This document shows positions 1-11,763 of a DNA stretch of 64,000 nt, in pieces. Each line of letters starts with the position of its first letter. Within the stretch, counting starts at the first letter, position 1. Source of the DNA: Iris pallida (lineage: Eukaryota > Streptophyta > Magnoliopsida > Asparagales > Iridaceae); contig JANAVB010023996.1 in the NCBI GenBank assembly GCA_029216955.1, forward strand, positions 11,741,125 through 11,805,124. The letters run 5' to 3'. The position numbers and the translations under genes were made by a program. The notes below the pieces were generated by a model. The model saw only the letters and a list, made by a program, of their open reading frames with translations. It did not search any database and was not told the origin of the DNA.

Positions 1-86
1 GTATACGACTACGTGACGTACAATAATTAAATTTTAAATCAGAACCAAATTTAATAAAAAAATAGTAGAAATTTAGGGGTTTTACA
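1..86 (-). mobile_element. LARD-1 LTR, truncated by window start
   Basis: These bases match 5151-5238 and 10285-10371 and end in the same GGGGTTTTACA boundary. The rest of this LTR lies to the left of the window. Confidence 0.9.
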
Positions 87-1404
87 TCCTACGCAACTTA
101 CAAGAATTTTGTCCTCGAAATTAAGAATAAGTAGGGGGTGAGAAGATACAAGGGTACGATCAAATCGTTGGATGAGACAAGAAAACAATATTTAACACAA
201 ACATGCATTTGGGATTCGTGATTTAGATAAATACGAAAATAATGCACGGATATGGTAATTGAAGAGGGTCGCTAGCTAATGCAAGATAAAGAAGGATTTA
301 AAGGTTAGGTAATGAAGGTAAACTAATTAGAGAGCAAGGGTACATGGTTTCTTAGAGTGAAGTTACGCGTCTAGGTTTAGGGGTGGTTAAGCAAATAATT
401 CTAGTCATTTCTAAATTTTAAATGATTAGAGATCACGATCAAGAGTCGAAGGATAGGGCGAATAACTCGAGGCGAAGTGGTAAACACATGGCTTGGTTAA
501 TGGCCACTATAACTATTATGGTCATAGGGGAACACTTGGCGTCTACCCATCCAGTTCGAGTGTTCTGTCTTTCCAATTTAAGTGAAAGACAAAACGAATA
601 AGAGTTCGAAGGAGATGTTTATTGAATACGAACACGTGGTTCAAAGATGACTGAATAAATTCAAAAGAGAATTGCCAAGGCAGACGTGGATGAGATTCTA
701 GAGAGCAAGCTTAACTATATCTCCACCCACGTATAACGATAAAAGCGAACAAAAGTGCACTCGGTTGATCAGACCATCATGCACCGGTTCTGACTAGACA
801 ATATGTTAGTGAGCGCGCGCTCAATAGCATGTGTCTTGAACAAGTTTGATAACGGTTAAACTTGCAAAACTAGGCTATAGTAGCAACATTTAGTCAAGAT
901 GGTAAAATATAGACTCGTGAGATTATTATTGAGAGAGACTAGAATTAGTTCGAACTAGTTAAGAATCTAAGTCTTGTTTGGTGCCTATACAGTCGACCTA
1001 TTGTCTCCTTGTCTAAGGCTTTGGTCGACCAATAAGGTATGGTCTTTAAAAATTTATAGTCTAGGCAATCCACTTAGTACCTACTATAGTGAGTCATAAG
1101 GATGAAGTCTTATGCTAGGTCATGAGGCATTCTACCCAACTTACAAGAGCTAAACTAGTAGGGTGATGGAACAATGGGACAAGTCTACCTAGTATGGATT
1201 ACCTTTCTAACCGTCATCAAGCACGAAAGAAGGATAATAATTCACGGTAGAGGGAATCAAGCAGGATGCAAATCGAGGAGTCAAGCAAGAAGGCAGTCAA
1301 GTGTGTGTATGAGATCCTAGACTCTAATCCTATACGCAGGCTTGCTTGGTACGGTAATATAACCAAACAATTTATCTTGACCTGCATGGGCCACCACAAA
1401 AACA
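87..1404 (-). mobile_element. LARD-1 internal region, copy 1 (non-coding)
   Basis: This 1,318-bp stretch lies between two LTRs. At its plus-strand left end is the reverse complement of the TTTCGAGGACAAAATT-type polypurine-tract neighbourhood, and at its right end the tRNA-Ile-type primer site (1379-1396). I see no credible gag or pol reading frame on either strand; the 100-residue minus-strand frame at 1217-1519 crosses the LTR border and has no recognisable domain. About 540-1200 is clearly similar to 43640-44330 in element C, so it holds an ancient, shared, apparently non-coding block. Confidence 0.85.
1379..1396 (-). promoter_or_regulatory. Primer-binding site, tRNA-Ile(AAU) type (LARD-1 copy 1)
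   Basis: On the minus strand this reads TGGTGGCCCATGCAGGTC, 8 nt inside the LTR end. It is complementary to the last 18 nt of plant tRNA-Ile(AAU) with CCA, as I recall that tRNA. The match stops where nucleotide 58, a modified adenine that blocks reverse transcriptase in tRNA primers, would lie. Confidence 0.75.
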
Positions 1405-3040
1405 TGTAACACCCCAGTCCCAATATACGTAGGACTAGGAACGTAGACATCCCAGCTGTATTCATACGAAGTACGTAGGCCTCGTATAAATATATAAGCT
1501 GTAAAATGTAGTAATCCAAGACAAACTAAATCTCATCCACAATAAAAAGAATAATAATATCAAATTCAACTCGAATATTTATGATACAATCGTTGGGCGG
1601 AGACAAAGTCCACTACCAACTATCTCAATGAAAGAAATGTATAAGAAATCGAGCGATAAAAATGGCTAGACGAACCAAGCGCAATCGTCTTCGAAAGAAT
1701 GGAGAAGACCACGGCCTTGGCTAGGATACCTGCGGAAGACATAAACACACACCTGGGGAAAAACTAGGTCCTCAGACGGACGTAGCAAGATACAGGAAGA
1801 ATAAGCTAATATGAACTGTCAGAATAAAATAATATATAAATGACTATCCTAGACACAAATATGCAAAGGAGATTCTAACTGCCTAATGTGCAACTTAGAG
1901 GACAACTTTCATGCGCATGGGTAGGATTTTAGGCTATGTGTACGTAACTGGCATCCAGTCATCTGTATCCGTCCGTAACGTCTAAAACGTCAGAGGGCAT
2001 CTGCCAATAAATCGCCACAGTTCCATCCGGAGACTGTGGTTTACCTGTTTGGCATCCCATACGCACTAGCGACTGTCCTCCCCCAATATATCCCACACTG
2101 TTCAAGTCATGTCCATGGCTCGTCCAGTTTTGTAACTGCTTGAGTCTCTAAAAACACTAGTCATAGCAATTACGATCATCTACCGTCACACGACTTTAGA
2201 GATATCTAGTCAATAAGTCGTGCCCCTAACAACATGTCTCAAACCGTGTAGTGTGAGTGTCACAGCTAAAGGAGGTATAAGGATATCCCCTAACAAGAAG
2301 GTAGTCCGCTAATACTAAGTCAACATGCATAAAATAAAGTAACGACTAATAAAGTCGCTTGCACCCAAGTATGGCTTGGACGCCCAATTTATATCAAAGG
2401 AAACTAACCATATGAAATAAAGTAAATAATGCAGTAAATAAATAATTTGACAGTTAATTAGCAAGGTATACTTGCCTGTCGAGTCGCCTGGTGAGCTGCC
2501 TGGTGTGGTACAATAAAGGTGACAGAATATCGACTTCGGTGCAACAACGATGCAAGGTGGCCTCTGATGATGGCAATGACTGGTCTATTGGGTCCAATAT
2601 GGTCAGACTAGTTTGGGTCGACATAGAGTAAGAATTGGCAAGGGAATTAGTATAGTGCGATTGGACAGGATGGTAATCGAAAGAATTTAGTGAGTATTAT
2701 ATATATATGATTTTTAGAAAACTATCTATAATACACGAAAATAATTTTTACGCAAACACTTGTAAATATTATGTATATATATATATATATATAATTTGAA
2801 GACTATATTATTACTATTTAATATAGTTAGATAGATATTTTTGATACCTAGAAAATATGATAAGAATTACAAAATAATATATTAATATCTTCAGGTTTTC
2901 GAAATCCATGCATGTAGGGCCAAACCCATTTGTATCTATAATCTCAAAAGAACAACAGATAAAATATTTAGACAACAAGCCCAAATATATTTTAAAAACA
3001 TTTGATCACCTTTTTAAGGCTTAAAATAGTAATAAATTTC

Positions 3041-3200
3041 AAATAATAATAATAATATTAATAATAATAATAATAATGATAATATATTAACTAAGGAAAC
3101 CAAAATAACAAAAGAATAAAATAATAATAATAATAATAATAAATATAATAATAATAAATATAATAATAATAATAATAATGATAATAATAATAATAAATAA
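3041..3200. repeat. Interrupted (TAA/ATA)n microsatellite
   Basis: Long runs of AAT/TAA triplets, broken once by about 40 bp, lie inside the LARD-1 LTR. The same array at 8186-8334 in the next LTR copy is shorter, which explains part of the LTR length difference. Confidence 0.95.
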
Positions 3201-3229
3201 TCAGAGTATACTGATGTACTCTTTTGTAA

Positions 3230-4300
3230 AAATCAGAAAAAGGAAGGGGAGAAGAGGAGTAGAGAGCGGGGGCTAAAGGAAGTCGGAGGAGAGAGAGAGT
3301 CGGGGTTTCCGGTGGCTCCGACGGAGAGGAGGGCTAGGGCCGCCGCGGACGAGTGGAGGGAGGCGGACACGTGTGGAGGGTGGCGGCGGAGAGGAAAGGG
3401 AGAAAGGCGTGCGGCGTTCGTCGGGATGGGGGCGGCGCGCGGAGCTTGGGTCGCGGCGGAGGGACGGTGCGGATCTCGCGGCGAAGGAAGGGGAAGGCGC
3501 GGGGGCGGTTGATCGGAGAGATCTAGGGCTTGCTCGAGCGGGCGGTGGAGGAGAAGATGGGTCGGGCCGAGCTCGCGGGGATGGAGCCACCGGCAACGCT
3601 GTCGGGATGGGGGCAGAGGAGAAGAGAGGTCAAGGGCTTCCGGAGCTCGGCCTGGCCGGTGCTGGGAGGAAAACACGGCGGAGCATCCGGCGCTCGTCGC
3701 CTGGACTCGGCGGTGGTCTGTTCTAGGAACTGCGGAGAGGGTCGAGGCAGTCGGCCTGACGGCGGAGGCGGGTTTGGGAGGTCGGCGAGGGTTTGGCGGC
3801 CAGGATTGCTTCGGCGGGGTGGACTGGACCTGCCGTCGACGACGCGCCAGATCGGAGGCGATGGGCGTTCGGTCGTGGGTGGAGATCTAGTCGCTGGCAG
3901 GGACGACACCGGTGGCCGGACTCTGGTGAGGGAGTTTTAGATGTTTCCTTGGTTTTTTTTTGGGTGGTGATGGTGTCGGGCTTCTGTCGGGAGAGGAGAT
4001 GGGGATGCTATTTGTGATGGCAGCGGGGCGTTGGTTCTTGGTGGCGGAGGGAATCGATGATAGGAGTTTTGGGAGGAGAGGAGGTGGTGGTTTGGGGCTG
4101 CCGCCGTGGTTGCCGCGGTGGTGTTCGTGATGGTGATTTGGCGAGGGCTGTCGGCGCTGGCCATGGTGGTGATGGCTGGCTGGTTTTGTGTGTGGGTTAT
4201 CGGTCGGTGTCGGCAATGGTGATGGCGTTGACAGCGGATGCGGGCAGTGCCGGGGTGGCTGTCGGTGGTAACGATGGTTGATCGCACGGATGGGTGGAAG
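3230..4300 (-). other. GC-rich leader island in LARD-1 LTR, copy 1
   Basis: About 1 kb of strongly GC- and CpG-rich DNA lies inside an otherwise AT-rich LTR, downstream of the minus-strand TATA box. Many overlapping open frames occur on both strands, but they encode only Pro/Ser/Arg- or Gly/Arg-rich low-complexity peptides and differ between copies. I read it as a GC-rich retroelement leader. A captured host 5' exon is possible but not shown. Confidence 0.6.
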
Positions 4301-4511
4301 GCAGAAGCAGCAGGAAATAGTCTAGGCTAGGATTAGGATTTGTGACGTACCGTGTCGGGGCTGTCGACACGTCGAGGAATATGTATTTGTAAAAATTTGA
4401 ATAAGAATTTGTATGGGGAGGGGGAACATGGACATGAAGCACTCACATGGGTGGTGGGAATATTTGTGGAGCAATTATGGCTTGTGGAGTAATAATGGAG
4501 GAGTACCTGCC

Positions 4512-4519
4512 TATTTATA
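4512..4519 (-). promoter_or_regulatory. LTR TATA box (LARD-1, middle LTR)
   Basis: The minus strand reads TATAAATA inside CCTATAAATAGG, the standard plant Pol II core spacing signal. Transcription would start near 4485 and run leftwards through the GC-rich leader into the internal region at 1404. Confidence 0.65.
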
Positions 4520-5238
4520 GGACGTGGGAATTTCCATTTGGATAGGATTAGGAAAAGATTCAATCCCCAATAGATAATTGCTAGTAATAAATTTAAATCT
4601 AAATTCAAATCTAATTCCCAATCAAAATCCAATTTAAACCCAATTAAATCTAATTAAATTCTTCAGTTTAAAATTAGATAAGGTAAATCAAATTTCAAAA
4701 TATAGATATTATTTTAATTATTTAAATAAATTCATAGAATCAAATCAAGATTTAAATTGCCATAATAATTCAAAAATGTATTTTCCAAATACCTATAATA
4801 ATAATTTCGAAAATAATAAATATTTAAATATCTTTTTGAATAATAAAATATTAATTTTAATAAACTTCGAAAATTACATTTTTATTTAAAAGAGACAAAT
4901 AAATAATTACAAAATATATGTATGCACAAATAATGCATACATGCTTTTCCTAGTATACAATAAAAATATTAATTATTCTTAATAATTGCAAAAATGAAGG
5001 TTTTTAGTAAATAAAATAACCTCTTGGTAATGATAGTAAAATAATTATTGCATATATTATTTTGAAACCATAAAATAAAATATTTTTCTAAAATATGTAC
5101 GCTCGCACATATTCGCACTCGTCGAGCAAATTCGAAAAACGAACTTCCGTACAATATGACTACGTGACGTACAATAATTAAATTTTAAATCAGAACCAAA
5201 TTTAATAAAAAAAATAGTAGAAATTTAGGGGTTTTACA

Positions 5239-6556
5239 TCCTACCCAACTTACAAGAATTTTGTCCTCGAAATTAAGAATAAGTAGGGGGTGAGAAGATA
5301 CAAGGGTACGATCAAATCGTTGGATGAGACAAGAAAACAATATTTAACACAAACATGCATTAGGGATTCGTGATTTAGATAAATACGAAAATAATGCACG
5401 GATATGGTAATTGAAGAGGGTCGCTAGCTAATGCAAGATAAAGAAGGATTTAAAGGTTAGGTAATGAAGGTAAAGTAATTAGAGAGCAAGGGTACATGGT
5501 TTCTTAGAGTGAAGTTACGCGTCTAGGTTTAGGGGTGGTTAAGGAAATAATTCTAGTCATTTCTAAATTTTAAATGATTAGAGATCACGATCAAGAGTCG
5601 AAGGATAGGGCGAATAACTCGAGGCGAAGTGGTAAACACATGGCTTGGTTAATGGCCACTATAACTATTATGGTCATAGGGGAACACTTGGTGTCTATCC
5701 ATCCAGTTCGAGTGTTCTGTCTTTCCAATTTAAGTGAAAGACAAAACGAATAAGAGTTCGAAGGAGATGTTTATTGAATACGAACACGTGGTTCAAAGAT
5801 GACTGAATAAATTCAAAAGAGAATTGCCAAGGCAGACGTGGATGAGATTCTAGAGAGCAAGCTTAACTATATCTCCACCCACGTATAACGATAAAAGCGA
5901 ACAAAAGTGCACTCGGTTGATCAGACCATCATGCACCGGTTCTGACTAGACAATATGTTAGTGAGCGCGCGCTCAATAGCATGTGTCTTGAACAAGTTTG
6001 ATAACGGTTAAACTTGCAAAACTAGGCTATAGTAGCAACATTTAGTCAAGATGGTAAAATATAGACTCGTGAGATTATTATTGAGAGAGACTAGAATTAG
6101 TTCGAACTAGTTAAGAATCTAAGTCTTGTTTGGTGCCTATACAGTAGACCTATTGTCTCCTTGTCTAAGGCTTTGGTCGACCAATAAGGTATGGTCTTTA
6201 AAAATTTATAGTCTAGGCAATCCACTTAGTACCTACTATAGTGAGTCATAAGGATGAAGTCTTATGCTAGGTCATGAGGCATTCTACCCAACTTACAAGA
6301 GCTAAACTAGTAGGGTGATGGAACAATGGGACAAGTCTACCTAGTATGGATTACCTTTCTAACCGTCATCAAGCACGAAAGAAGGATAATAATTCACGGT
6401 AGAGGGAATCAAGCAGGATGCAAATCGAGGAGTCAAGCAAGAAGGCAGTCAAGTGTATGGATGAGATCCTAGACTCTAATCCTATACGCAGGCTTGCTTG
6501 GTACGGTAATGTAACCAAACAATTTATCTTGACCTGCATGGGCCACCACAAAAACA
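5239..6556 (-). mobile_element. LARD-1 internal region, copy 2 (non-coding)
   Basis: It has the same length and nearly the same sequence as copy 1, with scattered substitutions. The 3'-end motif is just inside 5239, and the tRNA-Ile-type primer site is at the other end. No coding capacity is seen. Confidence 0.88.
6531..6548 (-). promoter_or_regulatory. Primer-binding site, tRNA-Ile(AAU) type (LARD-1 copy 2)
   Basis: It is the same 18-nt minus-strand site as in copy 1, with the same 8-nt spacer to the LTR that starts at 6557. Confidence 0.75.
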
Positions 6557-8185
6557 TGTAACACCCCAGTCCCAATATACGTAGGACTAGGAACGTAGAC
6601 ATGCCAGCTGTATTCATACGAAGTACGTAGGCCTCGTATAAATATATAAGCTATAAAATGTAGTAATCCAAGACAAACTAAATCTCATCCACAATAAAAA
6701 GAATAATAATATCAAATTCAACTCGAATATTTATGATACAATCGTTGGGCGGAGAGAAAGTCCACTACCAACTATCTCAATGAAAGAAATGTACAAGAAA
6801 TCGAGCGATAAAAATGGCTAGACGAACCAAGCGCAATCGTCTTCGAAAGAATGGAGAAGACCACGGTCTTGGCTAGGATACCTGCGGAAGACATGAACAC
6901 ACACCTGAGGAAAAACCAGGTCCTCAGACGGACGTAGCAAGATACAGGAAGAACAAGCTAATATGAACTGTCAGAATAAAATAATATATAAATGACTATC
7001 CTAGACACAAATATGCAAAGGAGATTCTAACTGCCTAATGTGCAACTTAGAGGACAACTTTCATGCGCATGGGTGGGATTTTAGGCTATGTGTACGTAAC
7101 TGGCATCCAGTCATCTGTATCCGTCCGTAACGTCTAAAACGTCAGAGGGCATCTGCCAATAAATCGCCACAGTTCCATCCGGAGACTGTGGTTTACCTGT
7201 TTGGCATCCCATACGCACTAGCGACTGTCCTCCCCCAATATATCCCACACTGTTCAAGTCATGTCCATGGCTCATCCAGTTTTGTAACTGTTTGAGTCTC
7301 TAAAAACACTAGTCATAGCAATTACGATCATCTACCGTCACACGACTTTAGAGATAGCTAGTCAATAAGTCGTGCCCCTAACAACATGTCTCAAACCGTG
7401 TAGTGTGAGTGTCACAGCTAAAGGAGGTATAAGGATATCCCCTAACAAGAAGGTAGTCCGCTAACACTAAGTCAACATACATAAAATAAAGTAACGACTA
7501 ATAAAGTCGCTTGCACCCAAGTATGGCTTGGACGCCCAATTTATATCAAAGGAAACTAACCATATGAAATAAAGTAAATAATGCAGTAAATAAATAATTT
7601 GACAGTTAATTAGCAAGGTATACTTGCCTGTCGAGTCGCCTGGTGAGCTGCCTGGTGTGGTACAATAAAGGTGACAGAATATCGACTTGGGTGCAAAAAC
7701 GATGCAAGGTGGCCTCTGATGATGGCAAGGACTGGTCTATTGGGTCCAATATGGTCAGACTAGTTTGGGTCGACATAGAGTAAGAATTGGCAAGGGAATT
7801 AGTATCGTGTAATTGGACAGGATGGTAATCGAAAGAATTTAGTGAGTATTATATATATATGATTTTTAGAAAACTATCTATAATACACGAAAATAATTTT
7901 TACACAAACACTTGTAAATATTATGTATATATATATATAATTTAAAGACTATATTATTACTATTTAATATAGTTAGATAGATATTTTTGATACCTAGAAA
8001 ATATGATAAGAATTACAAAATAATATATTAATATCTTCAGGTTTTTGAAATCCATGCATGTAGGGCCAAACCCATTTGTATCTATAATCTCAAAAGAACA
8101 ACAGATAAAATATTTAGACAACAAGCCCAAATATATTTTAAAAACATTTGATCACCTTTTTAAGGCTTAAAATAGTAATAAATTT

Positions 8186-8282
8186 CAAATAATAATAATA
8201 ATATTAATAATAATAATAATGATAATATATTAACTAAGGAAACCAAAATAACAAAAGAATAAAATAATAATAATAATAATAA

Positions 8283-8315
<33 letters not shown>

Positions 8316-8334
8316 TAATAATAATAATAAATAA
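8186..8334. repeat. Interrupted (TAA)n microsatellite, second copy
   Basis: This is the counterpart of 3041-3200. The minus-strand frame across it is a leucine-rich artefact of the repeat. Confidence 0.95.
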
Positions 8335-8364
8335 TCAGAGTACACTGCTGTACTCTTTTGTAAA

Positions 8365-9430
8365 AATCAGAAAAAGGAAGGGGAGAAGAGGAGTAGAGAG
8401 CGGGAGCTAAAGGAAGTCGGAGGAGAGAGAGAGTCGGGGTTTCCGGTGGCTCCGACGGAGAGGAGGGCTAAGGCCGCCGCGGACGAGTGGAGGGAGGCGG
8501 ACACGTATGGAGGGTGGCGGCGGAGAGGAAATGGAGAAAGGCGTGCGACGTTCGTCGGGATGGGGGCGGCGCACGGAGCTTGGGTCGCGGCGGAGGGACG
8601 GTACGGATCTTGCGGCGAAGGAAGGGGAAGGCGCGGGGGCGGTTGATCGGAGAGATCTAGGGCTTGCTCGAACGGGCGGTGGAGGAGAAGATGGGTCGGG
8701 CAGAGCTCGCGGGGATGGAGCCACCGGCGACGCTGTCGGGATGGGGGCAGAGGAGAAGAGAGGTCAAGGGCTTCCGGAGCTCGGCCTGGCCGGTGCTGGG
8801 GGAAAACACGGCGGAGCATCCGGCGCTCGTCGCCTGGACTCGGCGGTGGTCTGTTCTAGGAACCGCGGAGAGGGTCGAGGCAGTCGGCCTGACGGCGGAG
8901 ATGGGTTTGGGAGGTCGGCGAGGGTTTGGCGGCCAGGATTGCTTCGGCGGGGTGGACTGGACCTGCCGTCGACGACGCGCCAGATCGGAGGCGATGGGCG
9001 TTCGGTCGTGGGTGGAGATCTAGTCGCTGGCAGGGACGACACCGGTGGCCGGACTCTGGTGAGGGAGTTTTAGATGTTTCCTTGGTTTTTCTTTTGGGTG
9101 GTGATGGTGTCGGGCTTCTGTCTGGAGAGGAGAAGGGGATGCTATTTGTGATGGCAGCGGGGCGTTGGTTCTTGGTGGCAGAGGGAATCGATGATGGAAG
9201 TTTTGGGAGGAGAGGAGGTGGTGGTTTGGTGCTGCCGCCGCGGTTGCCGCGGTGGTGTTCGTGATGGTGATTTGGCGAGGGCTGTCGGCGATGGCCATGG
9301 TGGTGATGGCTGGCTGGTTTTGTGTGTGGGTTATCGGTCGGTGTCGGCAATGGTGATGGCGTTGACAGCGGATGCGGGCAGTGCCGGGGTGGCTGTCGGT
9401 GGTAACGACGGTTGATCGCACGGATGGGTG
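8365..9430 (-). other. GC-rich leader island in LARD-1 LTR, copy 2
   Basis: This is the counterpart of 3230-4300. Open frames differ in length from the first copy because of single-base changes and small indels, as expected if none is under coding selection. Confidence 0.6.
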
Positions 9431-9646
9431 GAAGGCAGAAGCAGCGGGAACTAGTCTAGGCTAGGATTAGGATTTGTGACGTACCGTGTCGGGGCTGTCG
9501 ACACGACGAGGAATATGTATTTGTAAAAATTCGAATAAAAATTTGTACGGAGGAGGGGGAACATGGACACGATGCACTCACATGGGTGGTGGGAATATTT
9601 GTGGAGCAATTATGGCTTGTGGAGTAATAATGGAGGAGTACCTGCC

Positions 9647-9654
9647 TATTTATA
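9647..9654 (-). promoter_or_regulatory. LTR TATA box (LARD-1, right LTR)
   Basis: It is the same TATAAATA element as at 4512-4519, preserved in this copy. Confidence 0.65.
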
Positions 9655-10371
9655 GGACGTGGGAATTTCCATTTGGATAGGATTAGGAAAAGATTCAATC
9701 CCCAATAGATAATTGCTACTGATAAATTTAAATCTAAATTCAAATCTAATTCCCAATCAAAATCCAATTTAAACCCAATTAAATCTAATTAAATTCTTCA
9801 GTTTAAAATTAGATAAGGTAAATCAAATTTCAAAATATAGATATTATTTTAATTATTTAAATAAATTTATAGAATCAAATCAAGATTTAAATCGCCATAA
9901 TAATTCAAAAATGTATTTTCCAAATACCTATAATAATAATTTCAAAAATAATAAATATTTAAATATCTTTTTGAATAATAAAATATTAATTTTAATAAAC
10001 TTCAAAAATTATATTTTTATTTAAAAGAGACAAATAAATAATTACAAAATATATGTATGCACAAATAATGCATACATGCTTTTCCTAGTATACAATAAAA
10101 ATATTAATTATTCTTAATAATTGCAAAAATGAAGGCTTTTAGTAAATAAAATAACCTCTTGGTAATGATAGTAAAATAATTATTGCATATATTATTTTGA
10201 AACTATAAAATAAAATATTTTTCTAAAATATGTACGCTCGTACATATTCGCACTCGTCGAGCAAATTCGAAAAATGAACTTCCGTACAATACGACTACGT
10301 GACGTACAATAATTAAATTTTAAATCAGAACCAAATTTAATAAAAAATAGTAGAAATTTAGGGGTTTTACA

Positions 10372-11763
10372 AATTGACACCCTGAATCGTTTCAAATCCG
10401 CGTCGTGTCCGATATAGGTGCGTATCAGTGAGCCACTGTCGCGCGAGTTCACACAGTACGTGATCCGTGCGCGTGCGATTTCTCCGCGTGTAGTGAACCA
10501 TATGCTCCCAAATTTTGGGAGCATAGTGTCAGTGATTGCCTCAACAACTTCATAAAATTTCGTGTCCCCTCGTGTCCTACACAGTGAGATATTGGGCCCG
10601 AGATGCAGGACACGTGCACAGGGCTGTGCGGGTGTGTACGTGTCCAATTTATGACACGAAAACGATACGAAATCCATATCAGTCTTCGCAAACATTATCA
10701 TACACATATAGGCCTAGGTATCTATGTAATTAGTTTTTCAAAAATCGAAAATAAAATCCTTTGTGACATTTAATCAAACACCTATATACACATCATGACA
10801 CGTGTCCGATACGGACACCAAACGGACACGAAATGACACAAATCCAACACCTACTGCTAGGGGTCACCTAGGGCTTCCTATCCATGCAAAGAAAACTAAA
10901 TTTGGTGGAGGGAATAGGGATTTACCTATATGTTGAAATTCCAATGAAAAGCTCCAAAAAAGAGGTTTCTCCTTGTTAGCCAAACTCTCCAAATTGCCCC
11001 AAGGCTGGGATTATCCTCCATAAACAGCAAGAGGGAGACAATTAGAATCTAATGCAAGTCGTTTGAGCCAAAAATGAGTTTAAATGGAAAAGTTATGGAT
11101 TGGGGAAGATGGCTATACCTCTTTCTCCAAGCTTGAGAAGAAAAATAATAAAAGAGGCAAGAACAAATGGAAGAGGCATTAAATAAGGTGTGGAACCCTA
11201 GCTGATTAGGGTGAGGGTTTGCAACATGGTGTGGGCCTATGGGCTTTAAGTCTCAAGTCATTAGTCATGACTTATGAAGTCATAAGCCATTCTAGCCTAA
11301 TCAACTCCTAAACTCTCCAAACAAGTTCCCATGAGTTAAACCTCACTAACTTAGGTCAAACCAAGGTTACTTAACCTAACCAAGTGGCCATAACCTAGGT
11401 TAGTCTCCTAGTCAACACTAGTCGAAGTCAACTATAGGCCCAAAAATCAATATACTAAAAATCTCTAAAAATCACTAAAAATCACATTAATTATAATAAA
11501 TCTAAATAATTCCAAATAATTCCCAAAATTACAAAAATGACTAAAATACCCCTCAATCTAGAAATGATAAATGAAATACCCTAATCACATAGCTAGGCTC
11601 TAGGGTTACGCTAGCAAGACACCAAATCATAAGTCATGATTTAAAATAGATTTTTAAAATGATTAAAAATCAATAAAATCATAGAAAATTTTAAGTACCA
11701 TAATTAAATAAATTAAAGTACAAAATTTCAAAATTACCCTCATTTTAGAAACTGGGTGTTACA
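10372..11763 (-). mobile_element. LARD-2 left LTR, truncated by LARD-1 insertion
   Basis: It aligns with 28390-29806 and ends GGGTGTTACA at the internal border. The remaining ~4 kb of this LTR would lie beyond LARD-1, outside the window. The reading frames at 10192-10733 run across the LARD-1/LARD-2 border and are not genes. Confidence 0.9.

Larger units (their letters stand above)
1405..5238 (-). mobile_element. LARD-1 LTR, middle copy (3,834 bp)
   Basis: The LTR starts TGTAACACCCC and ends GGGGTTTTACA on the plus strand, a TG...CA inverted terminal pair. The minus-strand transcription signal is a TATAAATA box at 4512-4519. That makes U3 about 0.7 kb and R plus U5 about 3.1 kb, an unusually long transcribed LTR part. 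The transcribed part holds a GC-rich island (about 3230-4300), then a TAA microsatellite, then AT-rich DNA. Confidence 0.9.
1..10371 (-). mobile_element. LARD-1: tandem non-autonomous LTR retrotransposon array
   Basis: The layout is LTR end (1-86), internal (87-1404), LTR (1405-5238), internal (5239-6556), LTR (6557-10371). The two internal regions have the same length (1,318 bp) and the LTRs are nearly identical by eye. On the minus strand each LTR begins TGTAAAACCCC and ends GGTGTTACA. The sequence just outside the LTR start on that strand carries the TTTCGAGGACAAAATT-type motif of Tekay/Del gypsy 3' ends, and the other side carries a tRNA-Ile-type primer site. There is no gag or pol. It sits in the left LTR of LARD-2: the sequence at 10372 resumes what is uninterrupted at 28390. 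Only the right half of the presumed 5-bp duplication (AATTG) is visible, because the left end lies outside the window. Unequal recombination between LTRs is the likely source of the tandem form. Confidence 0.9.
6557..10371 (-). mobile_element. LARD-1 LTR, right copy (3,815 bp)
   Basis: It is collinear with 1405-5238 and ends in TTTTACA at 10371, directly against LARD-2 LTR sequence. Many differences from the middle copy are C/T or G/A changes at CpG sites in the GC-rich part. The microsatellites are shorter. Confidence 0.92.

Noticed and set aside
1379..1396. Fragment of a tRNA-Ile gene
   Set aside because: Only 18 nt match, always next to LTR ends and in several elements; it is a primer-binding site, not a tRNA gene.
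3233..4442. Many overlapping long reading frames on both strands (also 8367-9767)
   Set aside because: They come from GC-rich, stop-poor LTR leader DNA, encode low-complexity Pro/Arg/Gly peptides, change length between LTR copies and contain no domain.
8160..8345. Leucine-rich 61-residue membrane-like peptide on minus strand
   Set aside because: It is the translation of the TAA microsatellite.
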